DNA of 64,000 nucleotides from Chitinophagaceae bacterium (GTDB lineage: Bacteria; Bacteroidota; Bacteroidia; Chitinophagales; Chitinophagaceae): positions 62,001 to 126,000 of the forward strand of contig JANPZZ010000007.1 of the NCBI GenBank assembly GCA_024707305.1, read 5' to 3'. Position 1 is the first letter of the stretch. Every line of letters begins with the position of its first letter. Below are positions 1 to 10,007 of the stretch, piece by piece. The notes beneath the pieces were generated by a model. It was given only the letters and a program-made list of their open reading frames with translations, made no database searches and was not told where the DNA came from. A program made the translations under genes and the position numbers.

Positions 1-57
1 CGTATACAAATGCCCAACGGCGCAATCGGGCAACCTATTATTGAAGCAATTAAATAA
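1..57 (+). CDS. C-terminal end of an unidentified protein (partial)
   Basis: Frame 1 is open from the window edge to a TAA at 55-57 and encodes 18 residues ending in QPIIEAIK. It is followed after 8 nt by the acyl-CoA-binding protein gene on the same strand, so the two are probably co-transcribed. Too little remains to name the family. That it is a true gene end is inferred from the tight spacing. Confidence 0.5.
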   Translation, partial: RIQMPNGAIGQPIIEAIK

Positions 58-65
58 AACGACTG

Positions 66-324
66 ATGGAACTGAAAGAGTTATTTGAGCAGGCTGTTGC
101 GAACAGCAAAATGCTCTCGGAAAAACCTTCGAACGAAGTGCTGTTGCAATTGTATTCTCTATACAAACAGGCCACAGAAGGCGACGTAAATACCGACCCA
201 CCCTCCAACCCTTTTTGACTTTGTAAACAAAGCTAAATACGAAGCCTGGAGCGCATTAAAAGGCAAAACAAAAGAAACAGCGATGAAAGAATATGTTGCG
301 CTTGTTGAGAAATTAAAATCCTGA
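66..324 (+). CDS. acyl-CoA-binding protein (ACBP), frameshifted
   Basis: Small four-helix ACBP that would bind long-chain acyl-CoA in the cytosol. The frame from ATG 66 gives MELKELFEQAVANSKMLS and reads through the typical LYSLYKQATEGDVNT segment, but meets TGA at 216-218. Removing one T from the five-T run at 212-216 restores PFDFVNKAKYEAWSALKGKT and a stop at 322-324, giving about 85 residues, the usual ACBP length. Family motifs (YKQATxGD, KxxAWxxLKG) lie on both sides of the break, so this is one gene. The break is probably a homopolymer sequencing error. A terminator follows at once. Confidence 0.85.
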
Positions 325-334
325 TTTTTAATAA

Positions 335-355
335 GGACGCTTTCGCGTCCTTTTT
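335..355 (+). terminator. rho-independent terminator after ACBP
   Basis: Perfect 6-bp stem GGACGC/GCGTCC with a TTTC loop, followed by five T. It begins 10 nt after the corrected ACBP stop. Confidence 0.75.
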
Positions 356-380
356 AAAAATGTTTGTTGTTGACAGATAA

Positions 381-416
381 AGAAGAGGAACGCGTTCGCG
401 TTCCTCTTCTTTTTTA
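381..416. terminator. convergent terminator between ACBP and smc
   Basis: 12-bp stem AGAAGAGGAACG/CGTTCCTCTTCT (381-392 and 399-410) followed on the plus strand by a T run. On the minus strand it lies past the end of smc. It probably serves both convergent genes, best as a plus-strand terminator. Confidence 0.65.
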
Positions 417-439
417 TGTTTATTGTATGCGGCACAACG

Positions 440-461
440 TTTTCACGTTTGCCGATTCACG
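440..461. repeat. solitary end unit of the CGTTTGCCG repeat family
   Basis: The 22-bp segment at 440-461 is almost the same as the right end of the larger repeat elements near 48.7 kb and 23.9 kb: TTTTCACG, then TTTGCCG, then ATTCACG. It lies 7 bp past the smc stop. No second end is seen nearby, so it is a remnant or a solo unit. Confidence 0.6.
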
Positions 462-468
462 CCTTCTG

Positions 469-3400
469 TCAATTCTGCTGCGACACCTGCAAATTCCTAA
501 AGTCCACATTTACCAGTTTACTTACGCCCGGCTCCTGCATCGTTACACCATAGATCACATCCACGGTACTCATGGTCATTTTGTTGTGCGTAACAATAAT
601 GAACTGTGAGTTATCACTAAACTGGCGGATCATGTTTGTGAACTTGCCAACGTTAGCATCATCGAGTGGGGCGTCCACCTCATCGAGGATACAGAACGGA
701 GCGGGTTTGATCAGGTAGATCGCAAACAACAATGCTGTCGCAGTAAGTGTACGTTCTCCACCACTCAGCTGTGTAAGTGAAGTAGGACGTTTCCCTTTAG
801 GCCTTGCGATTACATCAATACCTGTTTCAGCAAGGTTGTCAGGATTCTCAAGTACCAGGTCGCAATGGTCATCTTCAGTGAAGAGGGTTTTGAAAACTTT
901 GATGAAGTTTTCTTTTACCATATTGAAGGTTTCGAGGAACTTCTGGTTTGCGGTTGCTTCTACTTCTTCGATTGTTTTCAGCAGGCTGTCTTTCGCATTT
1001 ACCAGGTCATTTTTTTGTTCCACGATAAACTCGTATCGCTTTTTCATTTCCGTAAATGCTTCAACGGCTGTCGGGTTTACTTCGCCGAGATTCTCCAGGC
1101 GTTTTTTCATCCGATCGGCTTTCTCCTGCAACTCTTCCAGTGCCACTTCCGATGTGCGCGCCTGGTCAAGAATATCTTCCAGCTTAATGCGAAACTCTAC
1201 ATCCAGCCTTTCTTTGGTTCCTGCGAGTTGCAATTTCAACTCATTCAGTTTATCCTTGATGGCTGCAAGCAGGTGTTCTACCTGTTCTTTTTCTTTAACC
1301 TTATGACGCAACTCGCTTTCTTTTTCACTCAACTGGTTGCGCAGGTTGTAATACGACTGGTCAGCTTCATTCAGCACCTGTTGGTCTGCTTCCCGGCGAC
1401 GTATCATTTCCAGTAACGCTTCTTCCAGTTCTGCAAGTTGTGTTGAAGATTGTGCAATGCTGGCAGTAGTGTCAGCAAGGCTGGTAGTATTTGAAGTGAT
1501 CTGTTGGTTCAGATCGTTCAATTGGTTGCGTTTGAATTCAGCTTCCTGCTTCAAAGCGTTGATCTTGCTTTGCTGGCGTGTAACCTGTAGGTTGAATTCA
1601 TTGTACTGTTGCGTTGCTTCATTAAAGCCCGACTCTGCCTGCCTGAAAGCTTCTTCTGACTCTTCCATCTGGCTGGTATAAGCCTGCAATTGCTCTGTAA
1701 AGCCCGCCAGTTCTTTGCGCACATCTTCAACGGATCCCTGCGTTTGCGCAACCTGCTGGTTCAGCTGTTCCAGTCGCTCCAGGCTGGTTGTTTGCATGCT
1801 ATGCAGGTTCTCCAGTTTATTTTGCAATGAGAAAACCTGGTTTGTCAGTTGCTGAATTTCGCGTTCAGTTTCACGAACAGCCGCTTCCCGCAGGTCTTCA
1901 TTGTAAGCAATTACTTCGTTGTGACGTGTCTGAATTTGTGCACGCAGATTTTCTACAACCGCTTCCTGCGCCAGGATATCCTGTTGCAGTTTTTCGAGGT
2001 TTTTAGCACGACCAATTTTCTTTCCTTCAATCAGTCCAACACTACCGCCCGTTAGTGAGTATTTTCCCTTAACGTATTTACCATTCTTTTCAATTACTAC
2101 AAATCCGTTGCTGTTTTGCAGGGAAGATTCGTTGTCGGCAATGAATACATTTCCCAACAGATGTTCAGCCAGTTTGCGGTATTTTTCATCCACTTCCACC
2201 ACGCTCATTGCGCTGATAGCACCTTCCAGTTCATGGTCTGCTTTTGCAGTAGCTGCTTCATTCAGCTTATCAAGCAGGAAGAAGTTGGCTTTCCCTTTTT
2301 TATGCTGGTCGAGCAGATGAATAGCCTGCAAACCTTCAGAAAGGTTGTTTACCACATAGTATCCCAGGTAAGGCTCCAGCACGTTTTCAAGTGCGGTGCG
2401 GTATTCTTCTTTACATATAAAACATCAGAAAGAATTGGTGAGGTGTGATTCCACTCACGGTTGCTGTGAAGGAACTTTTACACTCTCAGGATAACCTTTT
2501 CCATGCTATCGATCATGCTTTTCAGCAGATCGTGCTCATTTCTCCGGGCATCCAGTTTGCGGCTTTCTTCAGCCAACTGGTTACGCAGTTCTTCGAGTAA
2601 TGATTGCGTTTGCAGAATTTGCTCGCGCGTATTTTCCTGGTGTTGTTGCAATTGCTCCAGGTCTACTTTTTGATTTCCAGTTCGCGCTCCCTCGTAATAC
2701 GCTCTTCGTCCAGTTGCTGGCGCTGCGCATCACGCAGTTCACGTTCTTCTTCTATCTGGTTGATGGCGCGTTGCAGGTTCTGAACGCTGGTGTCGGCAAC
2801 GGCAACACGTTTTTCTGCTTCAAACTGGCTGCGTTGAATCTGCTGGTATTCGCTACGGAGTTGATCCAGCGTGCGGCGTTTTTCATCCAGCACTTCTTTA
2901 CGTGCCGTTGCTTCGTTGCTGAATTGTTGAAGTTGTTCCGTCAGTCCCTCGAGTGCGCTGCTTTCTTCCGTCAGTTGTAATTCGGTAAATGCAATGCTTT
3001 CGTCAATTCCTTTCAACTGGCCTTCGGCTTTCTGTAAAAATTCCTGCAGGTTGCCTTCACGTTCACGCAGATATTCGAGTCGTTGTGCGGCAAGATTCTT
3101 TTCATTCTCACGCGTACGTACCTGTTGCAACAATTCGTTGAACTGGTACTGCATGCTTTGCAGCGCACGTTCTTTTTCAATGAAACCAACTTTCTCCTGT
3201 TCGAGTGTAGCTTCTTCATTGGCGATTTCCGCTTCCATACGGATTTTCTTATCCGTTTCGAGATCGTGCTGCTCGTTCAGTTCTTTGTACGTAAGATTGA
3301 ATCCTTCCAGTGCGGCTTTCGCCAGTTCGATACTGATTTCACGATAATCTTTTTTGATCTCATGATACTTCTCCGCTTTTTTCGCCTGCGATTCAAGGGC

Positions 3401-4009
3401 TTTCAACTGGTTGTTGATTTCAAATAACAGGTCCTCGATACGAGCGAGATCCTGCTCTGTTGCATCCAGTTTTGCTTTCGCTTCTTTCTTACGTGTTTTA
3501 TAAATTGAAATACCCGCTGCCTGTTCAAGCATACGGCGGCGACTATTGTCTTTGTCTTTAATCAGGTCATCCACCATTCCCAATTCAATGATAGCGTAGC
3601 TGTCGGTACTCACACCTGTATCCATAAACAGGTTTTGAATATCCTTCAGGCGACATTGCACATCATTCAAACGGTATTCTGATTCACCGCTTTTATAAAA
3701 TTTGCGGGTAATTGTTACGGTGCTGAATTCTGTAGGTAGAAGATTCTTGGTGTTTTCAAAGGTCAGGCTTACTTCGGCCAGACCGGAAGCTGAACGGGTT
3801 TTTGAACCGTTGAAAACGAGGCTGTCCAGGTTTTCACTTCGCAGGTGGCTGATCTTTTGTTCACCAATAACCCATCGGATGCTATCCACGATGTTGGACT
3901 TTCCGCATCCATTGGGTCCCACAATGCCCGTGATATTATCATCAAAGTTTACAACCGTCTTATCGGCAAAACTCTTGAATCCCTTGATTTCTAGGCTCTT
4001 TAGTCTCAC
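469..4009 (-). CDS. smc: chromosome segregation protein SMC (several frameshifts)
   Basis: ATPase of the SMC-ScpAB condensin, acting in chromosome compaction and segregation. The N-terminal head starts at a GTG (4009) with MRLKSLEIKGFKSFADK and has the Walker A GPNGCGKSN near residue 31. Long coiled coils follow. The C-terminal part has the signature LSGGERTLTATALL and Walker B FCILDEVDAPLDD. Two long open frames (4009-2663 and 2382-469) are separated by about 280 bp that encode normal SMC coil and hinge sequence in changing frames, with breaks near 2672, 2490, 2478 and 2413, mostly at A runs. Corrected length is about 1180 residues, typical for the family. Four breaks in one essential gene point to sequence error rather than decay. 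Confidence 0.93.
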
Positions 4010-4270
4010 TTGTTTGAAATTTTAAGTCAGACGGCGAATTTAGGTGAAAAGCAGTTATCGGCCCCCTTAAGGGCGCAACCATTTATTCACAAAATGGGGC
4101 TGGCTGGTGTGGATTCTTTTTTACCCCCGCGCAGCCGTCAGGCCTTCCTTCCCGGGATATTGGTTCGCCCTGCGTAACCGCCTGTCGCAAATGCCTGAAA
4201 GTCGGACCCTATCGTATATTTCCTATACTAAAACACGCATCAGATACTTGACGGGACCGAAAAGGTGATG
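4010..4270. other. intergenic region with no recognised gene
   Basis: Divergent spacer between smc and the small ORF at 4393. I find no coding frame with convincing composition. A CGAATTTA at 4035-4042 reads TAAATTCG on the minus strand, one mismatch from the -7 consensus, and could belong to the smc promoter. Nothing else is recognisable. Confidence 0.4.
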
Positions 4271-4278
4271 TATATTTG
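4271..4278 (+). promoter_or_regulatory. Bacteroidota -7 box TATATTTG
   Basis: Perfect TAnnTTTG match. It predicts transcription from about 4284 toward the small ORF at 4393 and the RRM gene, with a 5' UTR of about 110 nt that holds a small GTCCC/GGGAC hairpin (4323-4339). Confidence 0.55.
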
Positions 4279-4392
4279 CTTCACTTTCTCGATACATCCT
4301 TTGTAAGATCACAAAAGAATCCGTCCCAACACACGGGACTCCTCTATCCCGCGGAACCAGTAATCTTTATTCCGTAACTTAAACTTTTGTGT

Positions 4393-4506
4393 ATGAAAAG
4401 GGCAAATTCTACGATTAAAAATGAGAACCTGATTGCTACTGTAGTGATTGCTTCAGTGTTCCTGATTACAGCTGCGTTCACTGCGTTTGCAATGTCAATC
4501 AGCTAA
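4393..4506 (+). CDS. small single-pass membrane peptide, 37 aa
   Basis: ATG 4393 to TAA 4504-4506 encodes 37 residues: a polar basic start (MKRANSTIKNEN), then one hydrophobic helix (LIATVVIASVFLITAAFTAF) and a short tail. It lies downstream of a perfect -7 box and upstream of the RRM gene. No family is recognised. A role as a small membrane protein is inferred only from the hydrophobic profile. Confidence 0.5.
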   Translation: MKRANSTIKNENLIATVVIASVFLITAAFTAFAMSIS

Positions 4507-4690
4507 GGCATCTGATGGCCCGATAGCAAGTGTTGATTGCAGTTCGGGTACGTCAAGGGATTAGGGGTTATCGGTTTTCATGATTCATTCAATCAGAAAG
4601 CTGTTAATCCCTATTTTTATGCACACATTACGAATTCCCCAATTCGTGGTTGATGATGATCAAAGTTTATTACATTTACAAAAAAAGAAC

Positions 4691-5155
4691 ATGAAAATAT
4701 TTGTTGCCGGACTTCCCTATGACCTGGATGATGCCGAACTCGAAGAAATCTTTGAAAAATTTGGCACTATCGTGTCGGCTAAAGTTGTCATGGATCGGGA
4801 TACCGGTAAGAGCAAAGGTTTTGGTTTTGTTGAAATGGCCAATGAAGCCGAAGCAAAAGAAGCTATTGAGAACCTCAATGATATATCGCTTGGCAAAAAG
4901 CCATTAGTAGTAAAAGCTGCTGATGAGCGCGGACCTGGCGGCGGCGGTGGAGGCGGTGGATTCAACCGTCCTTCTGGCGGTGGTGGCGGATACCGTGGCG
5001 GTGGCGGCGGTGGATACCGCGATGGCGGCGGCGGTGGATATCGTGATGGCGGCGATGGTGGATACCGTGGTGGCGGCGACCGTGATCGCCGACCCGGCGG
5101 AGATCGCGACCGCAGACCAGGTGGCGGCGGCGGATATAACGATCGTTACCGCTAG
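4691..5155 (+). CDS. glycine-rich RNA-binding protein with one RRM
   Basis: 154-residue protein with one RRM (about residues 1-80) and an RGG-like tail. RNP2 is IFVAGLP (residues 3-9) and RNP1 is KGFGFVEM (42-49), both with the aromatic residues that stack on RNA. The tail is repeated Gly-Gly-Gly-Tyr-Arg with Asp/Arg-rich stretches, as in small bacterial RNA-binding proteins thought to act as RNA chaperones. I chose ATG 4691 because the RRM begins directly there; an in-frame upstream ATG at 4580 would add a non-conserved extension. A terminator follows. Confidence 0.92.
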   Translation: MKIFVAGLPYDLDDAELEEIFEKFGTIVSAKVVMDRDTGKSKGFGFVEMANEAEAKEAIENLNDISLGKKPLVVKAADERGPGGGGGGGGFNRPSGGGGGYRGGGGGGYRDGGGGGYRDGGDGGYRGGGDRDRRPGGDRDRRPGGGGGYNDRYR

Positions 5156-5193
5156 CACTTTCTTGTTGAATTCAACAACAACATTCTTCTATA

Positions 5194-5230
5194 GGGTTTG
5201 CAGGCCCGGCGTCTGCAAACCCCTTTCTTT
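5194..5230 (+). terminator. rho-independent terminator after the RRM gene
   Basis: 10-bp perfect stem GGGTTTGCAG/CTGCAAACCC (5194-5203 and 5213-5222) followed by a T-rich tract. It lies 40 nt after the RRM stop and before the oxidoreductase start. Confidence 0.75.
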
Positions 5231-5254
5231 TCCCCTCTTACAAATCTGTCAGCA

Positions 5255-6401
5255 ATGTCAAAAATCAAAGTAGCCGTAGTTGGTACTGGGTTTATCGGCC
5301 CTGCGCACATTGAAGCGTTGCGCCGTTTACCAAATATTGAAGTAACTGCACTTTGCGAAGCAACTCCCGAACTGGCGCGAGAAAAAGCAAACCAGTTGGG
5401 AATAGAACGCGCATGCAGTTTTGAAGAAATGCTCGGCATGAGCGACATACAGTCGGTACATGTTTGTACACCCAACTTCCTGCACTTTCCACAAGCCAAA
5501 GCCGCCTTGCTCGCCGGCAAACACGTGATTTGTGAAAAGCCACTTTCAAAAGACCTGAAAGAAGCCGAAGAACTGGTATCTATTGCCGCCAGCACAGAGC
5601 TTGTAAATGCAGTGCATTTCAACCTGCGTTATTATCCGCTGGTGCGTCAAATGAAAACCATGCGTGAGAAAGGTGACCTTGGCGACATCTACGCGGTCAT
5701 GGGATCTTATCTGCAGGACTGGCTTTTTTATGCAACAGACTACAACTGGCGTCTTGAACCCGACAAATCGGGCGACTCACGTGCCATCGCAGATATTGGC
5801 TCCCACCTGATGGATATCATTGAATATATCACAGGTTTGAAAACCGTTGAGGTGCTGGCTGATTTTAATACCGTTCATAAAGCCCGTAAAAAGCCATTGA
5901 AGCCGGTTGAAACTTATTCTGGTAAAATGCTTACACCGGAAGATTATGCGGACGTTCCTATAACAACCGAAGACCATGCTAACGTGTTACTCCGTTTCAA
6001 CAATGGAAACCGTGGATGCATCACTGTTTCGCAGGTGTCTGCAGGAAGAAAAAATCAATTGAAACTGGAGTTATCAGGTTCGAAGAAATCCTTTGCATGG
6101 AATTCAGAATCTCCGAATGAAATGTGGATTGGCAATCGTGATGGTGCCAATGAACAACTCATGCGCGATCCGTCACTCGCCTATCCTGAGGCACGTGCAT
6201 TGATGACTTTCCCAGGCGGACATAACGAAGGTTTTCCCGATACTTCAAAACAACTGTTCAAAGAAGTGTATCAGGCAATTGCAGAAGGTAAGCAACCGGC
6301 AAACCCAAGCTACCCCAGTTTTGCGGATGGTTATCGTGAATTATTGATCTGCGAAAAAAATTCTGGAGAGCAACAGGTCGCAAGCCTGGGTGAAGATTTA
6401 A
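5255..6401 (+). CDS. Gfo/Idh/MocA family oxidoreductase
   Basis: NAD(P)-dependent sugar-type dehydrogenase. The N-terminal Rossmann fold begins at ATG 5255 (VAVVGTGFIGPAHIEALRRL), and the family EKP motif is in VICEKPLSKDL. The C-terminal GFO_IDH_MocA domain covers roughly residues 130-370. The frame as given runs past the natural end to 6499. Dropping one A from the seven-A run at 6354-6360 gives the plausible ending EKILESNRSQAWVKI and a stop at 6399-6401, just before the terminator. The substrate cannot be told from sequence. Confidence 0.88.
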
Positions 6402-6428
6402 ACAACGAAATTGAATTGAATAGAAACG

Positions 6429-6454
6429 GCGGGCAGATTATCTGCCCGCTTTTT
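6429..6454. terminator. strong bidirectional terminator
   Basis: 9-bp perfect stem GCGGGCAGA/TCTGCCCGC (6429-6437 and 6441-6449) with loop TTA and a T5 tail. The loop TTA is the reverse complement of the stop codon of the convergent M28 peptidase gene, so the hairpin overlaps that gene's end. Confidence 0.85.
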
Positions 6455-7419
6455 CGTCTAATGCTTTTAAGAACAACAAGGCAACTTCGCAATTATTGAG
6501 ATACCAGCCCTGGTCAAACTTGTCGAATGTGTCTGTTGTTTTGTGATAGTCTGCATGATCTTCCACACCGAGATAGAGGAATGGAATTCCCGCTTTATGA
6601 AAAGCGTAGTGATCGCTTTGATTGGTCCAGTCATCTGAAGGCTTGCCCGTTCCACCATCATGCCCCATGGGAAGTTTAACGGTTGTTTTCTCCTGCACCG
6701 TTTTCACCACTTCCGCCAGTTCCGGATGATGACGGGTTCCACACATACAATTCGTTTTTATCATTCCTGCCAATCATATCAAGATTGAGATTAAAACGAA
6801 CGGCAGATTCACCCAGTGTCTTTTTGAGATATTCAACAAGTGCATACGCGCCTTCAAGTCCTGTTTCTTCACGATCAAGAAGTGCAACGATGATGGAATA
6901 ATCGGGTTGATTTTTTCCGAGATACCCCGCTATTGCCATTGCAGCTGCGGAGCCACTGGCATTATCATCAGCACCGGCGAACCAGGCAGTATCACCACGT
7001 TTTCCAACATGGTCGTAGTGTGCAGTCAGCACCATGTATTGGTCAGGATATTTTTTACCTTTTGCAAATGCCACCACATTTCTACCCTCGGTATAACCGT
7101 TTAAAGAGCGGCCTGTAAAATTTTGAATGATAGAACCTCCAATGCTGTCAAGCCCGGAAGCACGCATGCGACTTAATACAAGATCAAGTGCCAGCTGGTG
7201 GCCTTTTGATCCGGGCCTTCGGCCTTCACATTCCTTTGATGAAAGAAATTGGATGTCGCTGATGATTTGTTCTTTATCCAGCGCTACTGTTGCTGTAGCA
7301 GTCTGACCAGCGGCGTTGCTGTTTTCTTTATTAGCACCTGTTTTCTGCGATTCTTTACAGGATACAAAACCTGCAAATAAAACAGCGGCCAGTGTTACTT
7401 TGAGGATCGGTTTTATCAT
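6438..7419 (-). CDS. M28 family zinc metallopeptidase, lipoprotein (frameshifted)
   Basis: Secreted aminopeptidase-like enzyme. It starts MIKPILKVTLAAVLFAGF followed by a VSC lipobox, so it should be lipid-anchored. Metal-site motifs of the M28 family are visible: HYDHVG, GADDNASG and REETGLEGAY. The frame from 7419 stops at 6676. The remaining third (CGTRHHPELAEVV ... HADYHKTTDTFDKFDQGW) is in another frame ending at 6438. The break is near 6745-6750 and is equivalent to one extra or two missing bases. Corrected length is about 326 residues, normal for the family. The stop codon sits in the loop of the downstream terminator. Confidence 0.9.
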
Positions 7420-7445
7420 GACTTAAAGTTAATCTTTTACTGAAA

Positions 7446-7453
7446 CAAAGATA
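7446..7453 (-). promoter_or_regulatory. -7 box TATCTTTG for the M28 peptidase
   Basis: Perfect TAnnTTTG match on the minus strand, 27 nt upstream of the peptidase ATG. Confidence 0.55.
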
Positions 7454-7471
7454 TTTCCAAACAAATAATTA

Positions 7472-8404
7472 TTACTGCAATGATTCATTGCGACGTTGTA
7501 GTGCCATTTCATAAACCGTAAGAATGGCGTTGCGGATACGTGGCCATTCAAATTGAGCAAGACGATGTGCCCGGCCTGGAATTTTTTCAATCCCAAGGTG
7601 GGGAACATTTACGAGATGCTTTCGCGCAAACCCCGCATTCGTTGTGTCCACGATATCATCATTTTCACCCTGCAGAAACATAACCGGAACACGAATATCT
7701 TTCCAAAATGGCAGCATTTTCTCCAGCTCTGCCTTATGATGTACTTTCTCTGTATTTGCGGATCGGAATATGCGTGGAATAAACCAACGAATGGCCGGAT
7801 TTTCTATGAGGTGTGTAAACCAGAAATAGACTTCTTCGCCGGGAGCAATGGCCGGGCCGGTAAGCACGAGTCCGTCTACCAAATGAGGATAATCCATTGC
7901 GATGCGACAGGCGATTGCTGCGCCAAACGATCCACCTGCAATGATGATGGGCCGTGTGGCATTATGTAAGCTGTCTATCAAAGGACGAATCATCGCCGCC
8001 TGTTTCTCAATCGAAGGTTCAGGATCGCCCAAACCGGAATATCCATAACCCGGCCGGTCCAAAGAAATAACTTTAAATCGATTGAAGATGCTGCTATCGG
8101 AGTAGCGACCGCTGTAATAACTCATGCTACCCGGACTACCATGCAAAAGGAGTAGTGTGGGCATGCTGTCGTTGCCGACACTGGCGTAACGCAATTTACG
8201 GCCATGAGTTTCATAATAACCAATTCGTCCATCAATACCACGTTCACGAAATGTTTGAGCCAGTTCCTCATCTGATTTGCGGAACTGAACATACTGATCA
8301 AAGATTAAACAGGCGATAATAAAAAGGGCGATAACAACAATCAACACTCGAAGTGTTCTGCGGAGCCATCGGTATTTGCGCGGATTTTTCTTCTGTTGAT
8401 TCAT
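7472..8404 (-). CDS. membrane-anchored alpha/beta hydrolase
   Basis: 310 residues from ATG 8404. A basic N-terminus and one membrane helix (LRVLIVVIALFIIACLIF) precede an alpha/beta hydrolase fold. The nucleophile elbow is GGSFGAA, the oxyanion region is LLLHGSPGS, and the likely acid and histidine are in GENDDIVD and GRAHRLAQFE, giving a full Ser-Asp-His triad. An in-frame TTG at 8428 would add eight residues but is less likely than the ATG. Substrate unknown. Confidence 0.88.
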   Translation of the reverse strand: MNQQKKNPRKYRWLRRTLRVLIVVIALFIIACLIFDQYVQFRKSDEELAQTFRERGIDGRIGYYETHGRKLRYASVGNDSMPTLLLLHGSPGSMSYYSGRYSDSSIFNRFKVISLDRPGYGYSGLGDPEPSIEKQAAMIRPLIDSLHNATRPIIIAGGSFGAAIACRIAMDYPHLVDGLVLTGPAIAPGEEVYFWFTHLIENPAIRWFIPRIFRSANTEKVHHKAELEKMLPFWKDIRVPVMFLQGENDDIVDTTNAGFARKHLVNVPHLGIEKIPGRAHRLAQFEWPRIRNAILTVYEMALQRRNESLQ

Positions 8405-8493
8405 ATGAAAGTAAAGTTCATTGACCAATATTGCTACCCCCTATTGTTTTCCGAATTTCGGCAAAGTTTTGAAAAACGCATCCCCACAAAATA

Positions 8494-8520
8494 ACAAACG
8501 GGGCCAAAGGCCCCGTTTGT
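8494..8520 (-). terminator. terminator after ompA
   Basis: 12-bp perfect stem ACAAACGGGGCC/GGCCCCGTTTGT with an AAA loop. On the minus strand it is followed by TATTTTGT. It lies between the OmpA gene and the hydrolase. Confidence 0.75.
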
Positions 8521-8547
8521 CGATAATCTTTATAAAAAGTGTTCAGC

Positions 8548-9873
8548 TTATTTCACGAGTTTGAAATCAACCCTTCTGTTAGCTTTACGTCCTTTTGCTG
8601 TATTGTTATCGTCAATTGGCTGGTCCTGTCCGTAGCCGGCAGTGTCCAGACGATCAGCACTGATTCCTTTTTTCACCAGGTAATCTTTAACTGCTGCAGC
8701 GCGACGCTCAGAAAGCGTTTGGTTGAATGCGGCTTTACCAGTGTTATCAGTATGACCTTCGATGCTCACGCGGAATTCAGGATGCTCATTCATGATAGTT
8801 ACCAGCTTGTTCAACTCTTTGGTTGCAGTTGAGAGCAGTTGTGCACTACCTGTTGCAAACTGAATGCTGTTTGCGTTGAAGTTGTACTCTTCCAGTTTGG
8901 GGCAACCATTGTTTTCTTTCAATCCTTTTTCAGTTGGGCACCAGTCGTCTTTATCAGCGATTCCGTCACCATCTGTATCAACAAAAGGACAACCATTGTT
9001 GCTTACCGGTCCAGCTTCCGTTGGGCACTTATCTTCTTCGTCGTTCAGGCCGTCTTTATCCGTATCAGGGATTGGGCAACCGGCATATCGTGCAAGACCT
9101 GGAACAGTTGGGCACTTATCTTCTTCGTCGTTGATGCCGTCATTGTCGGTATCGGGAATTGGGCAACCATCATATTTAGCCAGACCAGGAACGGTTGGGC
9201 ATTTGTCGAGGCTGTCGATAATACCGTCTTTATCAGTATCAACTGGAGGAACTGGTGCGGGAGGCAGGGGTTTCAGTTCTGGTTCTTTGATTTTGCCTAC
9301 GCGGCCTGCGATACCAAACTGGTACATGAAATGGTAGTTAGCCGTTTCAGTGGTAACAGGAATGCGGTATTGCGCGGTGGTAAACAGGTGAGCATCGTCA
9401 AACAGGTTTACTTTCATACCTACACCGGTAGGGATAAAAGCGCCAAAATATTTTCCTCCGTACATGCTCGCACCGATACCTGCAATCAGGTAAGGTTGGA
9501 ACCAGTATTTTTCAGAGAACATTTTGAAGTTTGCACTCGCATCTGCTTCGATCAGGAGCCTGTCAGAATGGAAAAACTTATCAGGCAATGGATAACGCAA
9601 GAATGAAAATGCAGCGGTTCCTGCAAAATCGATGTGTTTGTGTAATCCCTGGAAATACGAAACCGCTAAACCTGGCGACATTGCCTTGGGTTTTGCCCAT
9701 TGTTTGTTGGCAAGAACCCTTGAAAGTGAGGTGGAACGAATCAGGTCAGCAGTTTGAAAATCATTCAGAATATAGCTAATCCCTATAGCAGCAGGCCTGA
9801 TTTCTTTATCTTGAGCGTGTGTAACGGACATAAAGAAACCAACGCCCAGGACAACGGCTAAAATCTTCTTCAT
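8548..9873 (-). CDS. OmpA family outer membrane protein with TSP3 repeats
   Basis: 441 residues from ATG 9873, which gives a clean signal peptide (MKKILAVVLGVGFFMSVTHA). A beta-barrel-like N-terminal domain is followed by four calcium-binding thrombospondin type 3 repeats of the form DTDxDGxxDxxDxCP. The C-terminal OmpA domain (about the last 110 residues) has the peptidoglycan-binding motif SIEGHTDNTG and the end GRKANRRVDF. It should tie the outer membrane to the cell wall. A perfect -7 box lies upstream and a terminator follows, so it is probably monocistronic. Confidence 0.94.
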   Translation of the reverse strand: MKKILAVVLGVGFFMSVTHAQDKEIRPAAIGISYILNDFQTADLIRSTSLSRVLANKQWAKPKAMSPGLAVSYFQGLHKHIDFAGTAAFSFLRYPLPDKFFHSDRLLIEADASANFKMFSEKYWFQPYLIAGIGASMYGGKYFGAFIPTGVGMKVNLFDDAHLFTTAQYRIPVTTETANYHFMYQFGIAGRVGKIKEPELKPLPPAPVPPVDTDKDGIIDSLDKCPTVPGLAKYDGCPIPDTDNDGINDEEDKCPTVPGLARYAGCPIPDTDKDGLNDEEDKCPTEAGPVSNNGCPFVDTDGDGIADKDDWCPTEKGLKENNGCPKLEEYNFNANSIQFATGSAQLLSTATKELNKLVTIMNEHPEFRVSIEGHTDNTGKAAFNQTLSERRAAAVKDYLVKKGISADRLDTAGYGQDQPIDDNNTAKGRKANRRVDFKLVK

Positions 9874-9901
9874 AAAGAGGTAGTTTGGTTTGTTACGGGG
9901 G

Positions 9902-9909
9902 CAAAAATA
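9902..9909 (-). promoter_or_regulatory. -7 box TATTTTTG for ompA
   Basis: Perfect TAnnTTTG match on the minus strand, about 29 nt upstream of the OmpA start codon. Confidence 0.6.
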
Positions 9910-10007
9910 ACGGGTCTTACGTATTTCTAAAAATAAATTATTGCACTCATAACCATCTGTTTGCAAAAGCTCTGTGTAAAACTTCTGGAAAAGCTTCCAA
10001 ACAACCG

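Noticed and set aside
836-1416. Long plus-strand frames opposite smc
   Set aside because: They lie antisense to a clear SMC coiled coil, have Ser/Phe-rich composition and no motifs. They are shadows of the coding strand.
4904-5273. Ala/Thr/Val-rich frames over the glycine-rich tail of the RRM gene
   Set aside because: They arise from the GGN-repeat codons of the RRM gene read in other frames; no start context or family.
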